From Steroidobacter gossypii (lineage in GTDB: Bacteria; Pseudomonadota; Gammaproteobacteria; Steroidobacterales; Steroidobacteraceae): a stretch of 64,000 bases of DNA. A program made the position numbers and the translations under genes. The notes beneath the pieces are model-generated. The model was not told where the DNA came from and did not search any database. It saw only the letters and a program-made list of their open reading frames with translations. The stretch covers positions 806,001 through 870,000 of the forward strand of contig NZ_JAEVLS010000001.1 of assembly GCF_016801985.1 (NCBI RefSeq), in the 5' to 3' direction. Below, one piece after another: positions 27,916-36,108 of the stretch (the first letter of the stretch is position 1; the number at the start of each line of letters is the position of its first letter).

Positions 27916-30483
27916 ATGATCGACGCACGCGCGCGCGCCGAGCTTCGCGGCGCCATAGTGACAACCTTGCTGACGGTGGCACTGACCGGCTGCTCCAAGA
28001 AAGAAGAGACCACGGGCGAAACCCAGCCGAGCCGCATCACGACCGCTTCGAACGTGCATCCGGAAATCTGGCCGCAGGTGTCGCTGCCTGCATTGGATGA
28101 CACTGCCATCGAACCGCGCCTGAACGAGCTGTTGAGCTCGCTCAGCGTCGAAGAGAAGGTCGGTCAGATCATCCAGGCGGACGTCGGCAGCGTGACCGCC
28201 GAGGATGTGCGTCGCTATCGACTCGGCTCCGTGCTGAATGGCGGCAACTCCGCTCCCGGCGGCGACGATCTTGCGCCCGCGCGCGTCTGGTTGGCGGCGG
28301 CGGATGCGTTCTATGAAGCGTCGATGGACACCAGCGATGGCAAGCATGCCATTCCGATCATGTGGGGCGTCGACGCGGTTCATGGCCACAACAACATCAT
28401 TGGCGCCACGTTGTTCCCGCATAACGTTGGGCTCGGCGCGACTCGCAACGCCGAACTGATGCGCAGGATCGGTGCAATCACGGCGACCGAGTTGCGCGTG
28501 ACCGGCCAGGAGTGGACCTTCGCGCCGACCATCGCGGTCGCTCAGGATGTGCGCTGGGGCCGGGCTTATGAATCATATTCAGAGAATCCCACATTGGTTC
28601 GCGAGTACGCTCACTCCATCGTGCTCGGCTTGCAAGGCGATCCGGGCAAACCGGACTTCCTGCGTGGCAATCACGTGATCGCAACCGCTAAACATTTCCT
28701 TGCCGACGGCGGAACCTTCGAGGGCCGCGATCAAGGCGACGCCCGCATCACCGAAGAACAGTTGCGCGATCTGCACGCGCCCGGCTACGTCGCCGCCATC
28801 AGCGCCGGCGTGCAGGTGGTGATGGCGTCGTTTTCCAGCTGGCAGGGCAAGAAGATCACCGGCCATCACGGCCTGCTCACCGATGTGCTCAAGAATCGCA
28901 TGGGCTTCGACGGCTTCGTGGTCGGCGACTGGAATGCGCACGGTCAGGTCGAAGGCTGCAGCAACGTGAGCTGCCCGGCCGCGATCAACGCCGGCTTGGA
29001 TATGTTCATGGCGCCGGATAGCTGGAAAGAGCTCTATGACAACACCCTGGCGCAGGTGAAGTCCGGCGAAATTCCCATGGCGCGTCTCGACGACGCGGTT
29101 CGTCGCATCTTGCGCGTGAAATTGCGCGCCGGCTTGTTCGAAGCAGGCAAACCGTCCAGCCGCGCGCCCGGCGGCAAATTCGATCTGCTGGGCTCGGCCG
29201 AACATCGCGCGGTGGCGCGACAAGCGGTGCGCGAATCGTTGGTGCTGCTCAAGAACGACAACAAGGTGCTGCCGCTGAAGCCCAGCATGAAAGTGCTGGT
29301 GGCCGGCGACGGCGCCGACAATCTGCCCAAGCAGAACGGCGGCTGGACCCTCACCTGGCAGGGCACCGGCATTGAAAACAAACATTTCCCCAAGGCCGAA
29401 TCGATCTTCGCCGGCATCCGCTCGGCGGTGAAGGCCGGCGGCGGCACGGCCACGCTGAGCGTGGACGGCAAATACACGCGCAAGCCTGACGTCGCCATCG
29501 TGGTGTTCGGCGAAGACCCGTATGCCGAGTTCCAGGGCGACATCGCGACCCTGGAATACAAACCCGGCAACGAATCCGATCTGGAGCTGCTGAAAAAATT
29601 CCGCGCCGATCAGATCCCGGTGGTGGCCGTGTTCCTGTCCGGTCGGCCGCTGTGGGTGAATCCCGAGTTGAACGCCGCGGACGCGTTCGTCGCCGCGTGG
29701 CTGCCTGGCTCCGAAGGTGGCGGCATCGCCGACGTGCTGTTCACCAAGCGTGACGGTTCGGTGAATCATGACTTCAAGGGCAAGCTGCCGTTCGCATGGC
29801 CACGCACGCCGCTGATGTTCAACAGCGAAGGCGCCCCGGAAACGCCGCTGTTCGACAATGGCTTTGGCCTGACGTATCAGGACACCGTCGACCTGCCGGT
29901 GTTGTCCGAAGAAGTGCCCGCCGCTCCAGGCCAGGCGTCGACCCACCACTACTTCGCCGCGGGTCGGCCGAGCAATGGCTGGCAGCTCGCGGTCGGCGCA
30001 GGCGATGCGGCGCGCACCGCCCTGCCGGGTGCCGTGGGCAGCGCTCAGGGCGACGTGCTTCAGATCAGCGCCATCGATCGGGCTGCCCAGGAAGACGCAC
30101 GGCTGGCGAAATGGTCTGGCGCCGGTCCGGCCACCTTGGCGCTGCAGGGCGAGGCGCCCATCGACCTGCAACGTGAGGCCAACGGTCAGCTGTCGGTCAC
30201 GTTCGAGTACCGGATCGACGCGCCACCCAGCGCCAAAGTCATGCTCGGCATTGAATGCGGACCGGGTTGTCGTGGAGACTTGCCGATCGAAGCGCAGTTG
30301 AAGCAGGCGCCGGCCGGGGAATGGCGCCAGTTCAAAATGCCGCTGCATTGTTTCCAGAACAAGGGGGCCGATCTGCGCAACGTGACCGCGCCGTTCCTGC
30401 TGAGCACTGCCGGCAAGCTCGAGCTGGGCATCGCCAACGTGCGGCTCGAGTCCGGTTTGAACGACGCGCCCCGCTGCGAGTGA
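27916..30483 (+). CDS. GH3 exo-beta-glucosidase lipoprotein (ExoP-like)
   Basis: An 855-residue secreted glycoside hydrolase releasing glucose from the non-reducing ends of beta-glucans or cello-oligosaccharides. The ATG at 27916 after GGGGG gives a lipoprotein signal (VALTGC, Cys26). The GH3 N-terminal barrel runs from about 70 to 390, with the nucleophile Asp338 in FVVGDWN and the ligands KHFLADGGTFEGRDQGD. The GH3 C-terminal sandwich is about 410-640. A beta-sandwich tail of the ExoP type is about 660-855. It forms an operon with the LacI regulator 34 bases downstream. Confidence 0.95.
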   Translation: MIDARARAELRGAIVTTLLTVALTGCSKKEETTGETQPSRITTASNVHPEIWPQVSLPALDDTAIEPRLNELLSSLSVEEKVGQIIQADVGSVTAEDVRRYRLGSVLNGGNSAPGGDDLAPARVWLAAADAFYEASMDTSDGKHAIPIMWGVDAVHGHNNIIGATLFPHNVGLGATRNAELMRRIGAITATELRVTGQEWTFAPTIAVAQDVRWGRAYESYSENPTLVREYAHSIVLGLQGDPGKPDFLRGNHVIATAKHFLADGGTFEGRDQGDARITEEQLRDLHAPGYVAAISAGVQVVMASFSSWQGKKITGHHGLLTDVLKNRMGFDGFVVGDWNAHGQVEGCSNVSCPAAINAGLDMFMAPDSWKELYDNTLAQVKSGEIPMARLDDAVRRILRVKLRAGLFEAGKPSSRAPGGKFDLLGSAEHRAVARQAVRESLVLLKNDNKVLPLKPSMKVLVAGDGADNLPKQNGGWTLTWQGTGIENKHFPKAESIFAGIRSAVKAGGGTATLSVDGKYTRKPDVAIVVFGEDPYAEFQGDIATLEYKPGNESDLELLKKFRADQIPVVAVFLSGRPLWVNPELNAADAFVAAWLPGSEGGGIADVLFTKRDGSVNHDFKGKLPFAWPRTPLMFNSEGAPETPLFDNGFGLTYQDTVDLPVLSEEVPAAPGQASTHHYFAAGRPSNGWQLAVGAGDAARTALPGAVGSAQGDVLQISAIDRAAQEDARLAKWSGAGPATLALQGEAPIDLQREANGQLSVTFEYRIDAPPSAKVMLGIECGPGCRGDLPIEAQLKQAPAGEWRQFKMPLHCFQNKGADLRNVTAPFLLSTAGKLELGIANVRLESGLNDAPRCE

Positions 30484-30517
30484 TGCCGCGAACCAGCGAT
30501 CTGTATAAGTGTCGACA

Positions 30518-31546
30518 ATGACCAAAGCACCGCCCCGACGGGCGAGGATTCAAGACGTGGCCGAAGCAGCCGGCGTCGCCATCAAGACCGTGTCGCGGGT
30601 GTTGAACAACGAGCCCAACGTGCGCGAGGAAACTCGGCAGCGCGTGCTGGCCATCGTCAAGAAGCTCAACTATCACCCGAGTCTGTCGGCCCGCAGCCTG
30701 GCGGGCCGACGCTCGTTCCTGATCGGGTTGATCTACGAAAACCCCAGCGCCAACTACATCGTCGACGTCCAGCACGGCGCGATGGCCCGCTGCCGCGAAG
30801 ACCGCTTCCAGCTGCTGATGCACCAGGTCACCGGGCGTGGCGAGGAGATGGAGCGCGACGTGCTCGGGCTGGTGGATCAAACGCATCTGGACGGCCTGAT
30901 CGTGACCGCGCCGTTGAGCGAATCGGCCGACTTGATGCGTGCATTGGATCGGCGCGCCCTGCCCTTCGTGCGCGTGGCGCCGAACGATGTTGCACATCCC
31001 ACGCCGTATGTGGACATGGACGACGCCGGTGCGGCGCGCGAGATGACCGAATATCTGATCGGCCTGGGCCATCGCCGCATCGGCTTCATCATCGGGCACC
31101 CGGATCACTTCGCCAGTGGCCAACGATTGCTCGGTTACAAGGCCGCGCTCGCGGCGCACGACATCGCCTACCTCGAACGTTACGTGCGTCAGGGCTTCTT
31201 CGTGTTCGAATCGGGCATGGAGGCGGCCAAGGACTTGCTGTCCCAGAACGAGCCGCCCACCGCGATCTTCGCCAGCAACGACGACATGGCGGCCGGCGTG
31301 CTAATGGCCGCGCACGAGCTGGGCATCAATGTTCCTGAACGACTGTCGGTGGCGGGGTTCGACGACACTTACATCGCCAAGACCGTCTGGCCGCGGCTGA
31401 CCACGGTGCATCAGCCGACTTACGACCTGGCGTACACCGCCACCAACCTGCTCCTGCAAATGCTACAAACGGGAATCGCGCCACAGTCCATGCGATTGGG
31501 GTATCGTCTGGTGTGCCGCGCCTCGACGGCTGTCGTTCCCAAGTGA
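30518..31546 (+). CDS. LacI-family transcriptional regulator
   Basis: A 342-residue regulator. The helix-turn-helix and hinge are seen in RIQDVAEAAGVAIKTVSRVLNNEP and HPSLSARSLAGRRSFLIG. The periplasmic-binding-like effector domain has ALDRRALPFVRV, YVDMDDAGAAREMTEYLI and the FASNDDMAAGVLMAA/VPERLSVAGFDDT motifs. It probably represses the upstream GH3 gene through the palindrome at 27852; the inducer is likely a gluco-oligosaccharide (inference). The ATG at 30518 is preferred to a GTG at 30509. The stop is followed within 3 bases by the next lipoprotein gene. Confidence 0.95.
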   Translation: MTKAPPRRARIQDVAEAAGVAIKTVSRVLNNEPNVREETRQRVLAIVKKLNYHPSLSARSLAGRRSFLIGLIYENPSANYIVDVQHGAMARCREDRFQLLMHQVTGRGEEMERDVLGLVDQTHLDGLIVTAPLSESADLMRALDRRALPFVRVAPNDVAHPTPYVDMDDAGAAREMTEYLIGLGHRRIGFIIGHPDHFASGQRLLGYKAALAAHDIAYLERYVRQGFFVFESGMEAAKDLLSQNEPPTAIFASNDDMAAGVLMAAHELGINVPERLSVAGFDDTYIAKTVWPRLTTVHQPTYDLAYTATNLLLQMLQTGIAPQSMRLGYRLVCRASTAVVPK

Positions 31547-31549
31547 TGG

Positions 31550-32434
31550 ATGAACCGGTTCGCTGCGTTTGTCACCGCCGCTCGTTGCCGATTCTTCCTG
31601 CTGATGCTGCTGGTGGCGCTTGTCGCCGCCGGCTGCACCAACTTCTTCTATAACCGCCTGGACACCCTGGCCGCCTGGTATATCCAGGACCTGGTCTCGC
31701 TCGACGACGCCCAGCGCAGCGATCTGCGCTCCTGGCTGGACAGCACGCTGCAATGGCATCGCAGCTCGGAGCTGACTCGCTACGCGCAATTTCTGCGCAC
31801 TCTGGCCGGTACAGCGGCGCAGCCCGGCAACCCGACCACCTATCGAAACATCGAAACCCAGATCGAGCAGTTCGGCTCGCGACTGGTCGAGCGAGCGGCA
31901 CCGGACGCCGCGCGTCTGCTGATGCGACTGACGCCCGAGCAGCTCGAGCAGTTCGAAACCAATCTCGCGGCGAAGTCGCGCGAACGGAACGAGGAAAATC
32001 TCAAAGCGCTGGCCGACGGCAAATGGCACGAGAAGCGCGCCAAGGACATCGAAAAACAACTCAAGCGCTGGACCGGCTCGGTCACCAAGGAGCAGCAACG
32101 GCTGATCGCTCAGCACAGCGCGCGTTTCGACTCCACCACCGCCGACTGGCTCGAGAGCCAGGCTCGCTGGCGTCAGGCGATGTTCGGCGCTCTCAAGGAA
32201 CGCTTTGCCGCAGGCCAGTCGCCGGAGGCGATCGAGGAGCGTATTCTTGGGCTGTTGCGCACGCCGGAAAGCCAGTGGACCCGCGCCTATCAGACCAAGG
32301 CCACGCAGAATCGTGAGCAATCGTTGGCGGTGCTGGCCGCGCTCGACGCGTCGTTGACGCCGGAGCAGCGCAGGCATCTGCAACGTGAGCTCACCGAGCT
32401 GGCGCAACGGCTCGAACGAATGACCCAGACCTGA
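31550..32434 (+). CDS. DUF6279-type lipoprotein
   Basis: A 294-residue lipoprotein with lipobox VAAGC (Cys29), followed by TNFFYNRLDTLAAWYIQDLVSLD, which is the opening of the DUF6279 family as I recall it. The rest is almost wholly helical and charged, with repeated Leu/Gln/Arg pairs (TPEQLEQFETNLAAKSRERNEEN and TPEQRRHLQRELTELAQRLERM). Its function is unknown. It starts 3 bases after the LacI stop and is presumably co-transcribed with the GH3-LacI genes. Confidence 0.85.
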   Translation: MNRFAAFVTAARCRFFLLMLLVALVAAGCTNFFYNRLDTLAAWYIQDLVSLDDAQRSDLRSWLDSTLQWHRSSELTRYAQFLRTLAGTAAQPGNPTTYRNIETQIEQFGSRLVERAAPDAARLLMRLTPEQLEQFETNLAAKSRERNEENLKALADGKWHEKRAKDIEKQLKRWTGSVTKEQQRLIAQHSARFDSTTADWLESQARWRQAMFGALKERFAAGQSPEAIEERILGLLRTPESQWTRAYQTKATQNREQSLAVLAALDASLTPEQRRHLQRELTELAQRLERMTQT

Positions 32435-32507
32435 TCGACCCCGAACCGGTCGACCCAGAACCGATCGACACAGAACCGATCGACACAGAACCGATCGACA
32501 TAGATTT
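32433..32507. repeat. 15-bp tandem repeat between two lipoprotein genes
   Basis: Five consecutive units of the type GATCGACACAGAACC, the first overlapping the stop of the upstream gene; units 3 and 4 are identical and the outer ones diverge. The unit length is a multiple of 3 and the frame is open (reading IDTEP repeats) into the next gene, which however starts with its own signal peptide at 32530. Confidence 0.85.
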
Positions 32508-32529
32508 CGCACAAGCCCAAGGAGCGCTC

Positions 32530-33363
32530 ATGAGCCGTGCACTGTTGCTGGCCATCTCCCTCACCCTGCTCGCCGCCGCCGGCTGCAAAAAAGCTCCGCC
32601 GGAACAACCTGCCGCCGAGCAAACATCCACGTCGACGACCGCGCCGACATCCGGGCTGACGGCCGAAGAGAAAACCGCGATCCACGACTCCATCGGCAAT
32701 CTGGATCGCCTGCCAGGCGACATGGACGAGGACAGCTGGCGCCGGCCCAGCGAGGTGCTGACATTCCTCGAAGTGAAGCCGGGCATGACAGTGGTCGATT
32801 ATTTTTCCGCCGGCGGTTTTTACACCGAGCTGCTGTCACGCGTGGTCGGCAGCGATGGTCAGGTCATCGCTTATAACAATCCCGAGTACCTGAAGTTCTC
32901 GGGCGAGAAGCCCAAGCAGCGTTATGGCGATGACCGCTTGCCCAACGTGACGCAACTCACCACGCGGCCCGAAGAAGCCACGTTCGAACCGAACAGTGTC
33001 GACGCCGCGTTGTTCGTGATGTCGTATCACGACCTGCACTGGAAGGCGAAGGATGGTTCCTGGCCGAACACCGATCCGGCGCAGGCGCTGGCGCGACTGG
33101 TGTCCGCGTTGAAGCCGGGCGCAACCGTGGTCGTTCTGGATCATGCCGCCGCCGCGGGCGCGGACCCGGCGGAGAGCGTCGATACGCTCCATCGCATCGA
33201 CCCGGCCATCATCAAGCGCGACTTCGAAGCCGCCGGCCTCACCTTCGACGCCGAGAGCAAAGCGTTCGCCAACGCCGAGGACGATCACACCAAGCCGGTG
33301 TTCGATCCGGCAATCCGCCACAAGACCGATCAAGTGATGTATCGATTCAGAAAGCCGGCTTGA
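32530..33363 (+). CDS. Lipoprotein with class I SAM-methyltransferase fold (COG4798-like)
   Basis: A 277-residue protein. The signal is MSRALLLAISLTLLAAAGC (Cys19, lipobox AAAGC) followed by a Pro/Thr/Ala linker to about residue 45. The fold then starts at WRRPSEVLTFLEVKPGMTVVDYFSAGGFYTELL, where VVDYFSAGGF is a divergent glycine-rich motif I. It continues through VDAALFVMSYHDLHW (motif IV region) and LVSALKPGATVVVLDHAA (motif V). SAM is not known to occur in the periplasm, so the protein may bind another ligand or be exported by exception. It is in a run with the upstream lipoprotein gene. Confidence 0.85.
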   Translation: MSRALLLAISLTLLAAAGCKKAPPEQPAAEQTSTSTTAPTSGLTAEEKTAIHDSIGNLDRLPGDMDEDSWRRPSEVLTFLEVKPGMTVVDYFSAGGFYTELLSRVVGSDGQVIAYNNPEYLKFSGEKPKQRYGDDRLPNVTQLTTRPEEATFEPNSVDAALFVMSYHDLHWKAKDGSWPNTDPAQALARLVSALKPGATVVVLDHAAAAGADPAESVDTLHRIDPAIIKRDFEAAGLTFDAESKAFANAEDDHTKPVFDPAIRHKTDQVMYRFRKPA

Positions 33364-33432
33364 GCGGTACGCGTGACGAAGGAGCACGCCAGGACGGGCC
33401 TGACGTGCTTCATGCGGCAGTGGCCGTGATGA

Positions 33433-33764
33433 TCAGGGCTTCAATTCCAGGCTGCAGGCGGTCAAGTAGTAGACCAGCGGCATGCCCGTTGCGGAGCAGT
33501 CAGATTGAGAGTGACGCTTAGGGTATAGGCCCCTGGATTCTTGAGCATCTCGGCAACCATGCTGTCGCACCGCGTAGAAACATGGCTGTTTTGACTCACG
33601 ATCGTCGTAGGCGCGGTGTCGTCGACCAGCACGCCGGTGAGCTGCATGCCTAAGCCCGTGTTGTACGAAACCTTGCTGATGCTGTCGAAGTTATAAGTAT
33701 CGGCGAGCGCACCCAGCGACGACGCCAGCAAGATCGCACCTGTCACAATTTTCGCTTTGATCAT
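33433..33764 (-). pseudogene. Small secreted protein, probable frameshift near the 3' end
   Basis: The frame from 33764 encodes a signal peptide (MIKAKIVTGAILLASSLGALA) and about 80 further residues, stopping at 33462 after an atypical QRACRWSTT tail. If the frame is shifted by one base around 33505-33512, the reading continues as SDCSATGMPLVYYLTACSLELKP to a stop at 33433, a much more protein-like end with two Cys. I read this as a recent single-base indel or a sequence error in a small periplasmic protein of unknown function. Coordinates cover the reconstructed gene. Confidence 0.5.
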
Positions 33765-33868
33765 GGAACACTCCGTTGTTACAACTCAATGCCCAGTGCC
33801 GCCGAGGCGGCATCAGGATGGAACTACGGAGCTTGTTACCGACCAAGCGGGCGAACGCTGAATTGCCG

Positions 33869-35932
33869 TTAATCCGCGACACGCTTGAAAGCTTGCGCCA
33901 GCTCTTGTTGTTTGCGAGGTGGGACGGGGTCGTAGTGGCTCAGTTCCATGGTGTACGCGCCTTCGCCGCCGGTGAGCGACTTGATGCGCGATTGATAGTC
34001 GTTGATCTCGGCTAGTGGTACCAACGCGCTAATCCGAGTGCGTTGGTTTGCCAAGGACTGGCTGCCGCTCACGCGGCCGCGACGAGTGGCGAGGTCGCCG
34101 GTGATATCGCCGGTGGCCGCACTGGGCGATGTGACTTCGACGCGCACCAGCGGCTCGAGCACGATGGGCGCGGCCTCTTCGACGGCATTCAGAAATGCGC
34201 GGCGGCCGGCGGCGATGAACGCGACTTCCTTGGAATCCACCGGGTGATGCTTGCCGTCGTAAACGATCACGCGGATGTCCTGTAATGGGAAGCCCGCCAC
34301 AGCCCCCTCGGTCAACGCCTGGCGAATGCCTTTTTCCACCGCGGGGATGTATTGCGACGGAATCACCCCGCCGACGACCTCGTCGACGAATTCAAAGCCT
34401 TCGCCCCGCGCCAGCGGCTCGACGCGCAAATACACCTCACCGAACTGCCCGGCGCCACCCGTTTGTTTCTTGTGACGATGATGTCCTTCCGCCGGCCGCG
34501 TGATGGTCTCGCGATAGGGAATGCCAGGCGCCTTGGTCTTGCAGCCGACCCCATAGCGCTCCTTCATGCGATCCAGCAGCACGCGCAGATGCAGATCGCC
34601 CATGCCATACAACACCGTCTCATTGAGACTGGCCTGATGCTCGATGCGCACGCCCGGATCTTCTGCCACCAGCTTATGCAGCGCATCGGACAGCTTTTGT
34701 TCTTCGCCGCGTCGTTCGGGCTCGATGGCGACGCCGGCCATGGCGGGCGGCAGGGTGATGGACTTCAGGTGATAGTGATCTTCGTCGTGCGAATCGTGGA
34801 GCACGGCGTCGAAATGCATCTCCTCCACTTTGGGCACGGCGCAGATGTCGCCCGGAATCGCCTGCGGCACCTCGTAATGGTCCTTACCCTGCAAACGATA
34901 CAAATGCGCCACCTTGAACGGCTTGCGCGCATCGCCGATGAACAGCTGCGCGCCGGAGCGCACCGTGCCCTGATGCACCCGAAAAATTCCAAGCCGGCCG
35001 ACGAACGGATCGATGTTCACTTTGAACACATGCGCAATGACATGCAGATTCGGATCGGGCTGCACCTTCACACGCACGGCGTCGGGACCTTCGCCGCGTA
35101 GAAAGGGCGGCGGATTGCCCTCCAAGGGATTCGGCATCAGCCGCGCGAAGATATTCAGCAGTTCCTTGATGCCGGCGCCGGTCTCGGCGGAGGTGAAACA
35201 CACCGGCACCAGGTGCCCTTCGCGCAACGCGCGCTCAAAAGGGTCGTGCAGCTGCTCCGGGGACAGCTCCTGTCCCTGTTCGAGATACAACGCCATCAGC
35301 TCCTCGTCGACCTCGACCACCTGATCGATGATCTCGGTATGCGCGGTTTCGATCGAGGAGAAATCCGGCGGCGCGATGGCGTCCGGCCCCGGATCGAAAA
35401 AACAGTCGACGACGGCCTTGCCGCCCTGGCACGGCAGGTTCAGCGGCAGACACTCGCGCCCGAACATTTCCCGCAACTGCGCCAGCACCGCTTCGGGCTG
35501 CGCGTCCTTGGCGTCGATCTTGTTGACGATGACCAGGCGGCACAGCTCGCGGTCGCGCGCGAAATCCATCATGCGCTGGGTCATCGGCTCGATCCCGTTG
35601 ACGGCGCTGACCACCACTCCGGCGGTCTCCACCGCCTCGAGTGTCGTCAACGTGCGACCGGCGAAATCCGGGTAGCCCGGCGTGTCGAACAGTTGCACGT
35701 GACAGCCGCCCACCGGGAAGTGCACCAGCGCCGCGTCCAGCGAATGGCGCAGCTGCTTCTCCTGCGGGTCGAAGTCACAAACGGTGGTGCCCCGTTCCAG
35801 GCTGCCGCGGCTGCGGATCGCGCCCGCTTCCAGCAGCAGGGTTTCGGTGAGCAGGGTTTTACCGGCCCCTGCCTGCCCGACCAGCGCGATGTTGCGAATG
35901 TCCGAGGTCGAATGGGCCCCTGGAATCGACAT
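33869..35932 (-). CDS. EF-G-like GTPase (FusA2 type)
   Basis: A 687-residue five-domain translational GTPase. G1 is GQAGAGKTLLTE, G3 DTPGYPDFAGR, G4 VNKID. The switch I motif RGITI of true EF-G is absent: the corresponding stretch reads GSLERGTTVCDFDPQEKQLRHS. Domain IV shows GAGQFGEVYLRVEPL, GGVIPSQYIPAVEKGIRQA and GDLATRRGRVSG. These traits mark the EF-G2-like paralogue group rather than the main elongation factor. Its precise role in translation or GTP-dependent regulation is unsettled. It stands alone, divergent from the receiver-domain gene. Confidence 0.9.
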   Translation of the reverse strand: MSIPGAHSTSDIRNIALVGQAGAGKTLLTETLLLEAGAIRSRGSLERGTTVCDFDPQEKQLRHSLDAALVHFPVGGCHVQLFDTPGYPDFAGRTLTTLEAVETAGVVVSAVNGIEPMTQRMMDFARDRELCRLVIVNKIDAKDAQPEAVLAQLREMFGRECLPLNLPCQGGKAVVDCFFDPGPDAIAPPDFSSIETAHTEIIDQVVEVDEELMALYLEQGQELSPEQLHDPFERALREGHLVPVCFTSAETGAGIKELLNIFARLMPNPLEGNPPPFLRGEGPDAVRVKVQPDPNLHVIAHVFKVNIDPFVGRLGIFRVHQGTVRSGAQLFIGDARKPFKVAHLYRLQGKDHYEVPQAIPGDICAVPKVEEMHFDAVLHDSHDEDHYHLKSITLPPAMAGVAIEPERRGEEQKLSDALHKLVAEDPGVRIEHQASLNETVLYGMGDLHLRVLLDRMKERYGVGCKTKAPGIPYRETITRPAEGHHRHKKQTGGAGQFGEVYLRVEPLARGEGFEFVDEVVGGVIPSQYIPAVEKGIRQALTEGAVAGFPLQDIRVIVYDGKHHPVDSKEVAFIAAGRRAFLNAVEEAAPIVLEPLVRVEVTSPSAATGDITGDLATRRGRVSGSQSLANQRTRISALVPLAEINDYQSRIKSLTGGEGAYTMELSHYDPVPPRKQQELAQAFKRVAD

Positions 35933-36108
35933 GGGCTGTCACCTCCACGGCCGTCGCCACGTGGCCTGGCCGTCTCGTGTCGCTGAACCTGCAGATGGAG
36001 GTCCAGCATACTCCTCGGCCGCCCATCAAGAAGCGCTCGCCTATTGGAGCTGTCGCGCCCTACGCTTAACCTACACACCTTGAACTAACTACTCACTGAC
36101 GCTTCCTC

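Noticed and set aside
28579-30525. 648-codon open frame on the minus strand opposite the GH3 gene
   Set aside because: It is complementary to a strong GH3 gene with lipobox and catalytic residues. The reverse protein is His/Gln/Arg-rich without domains.
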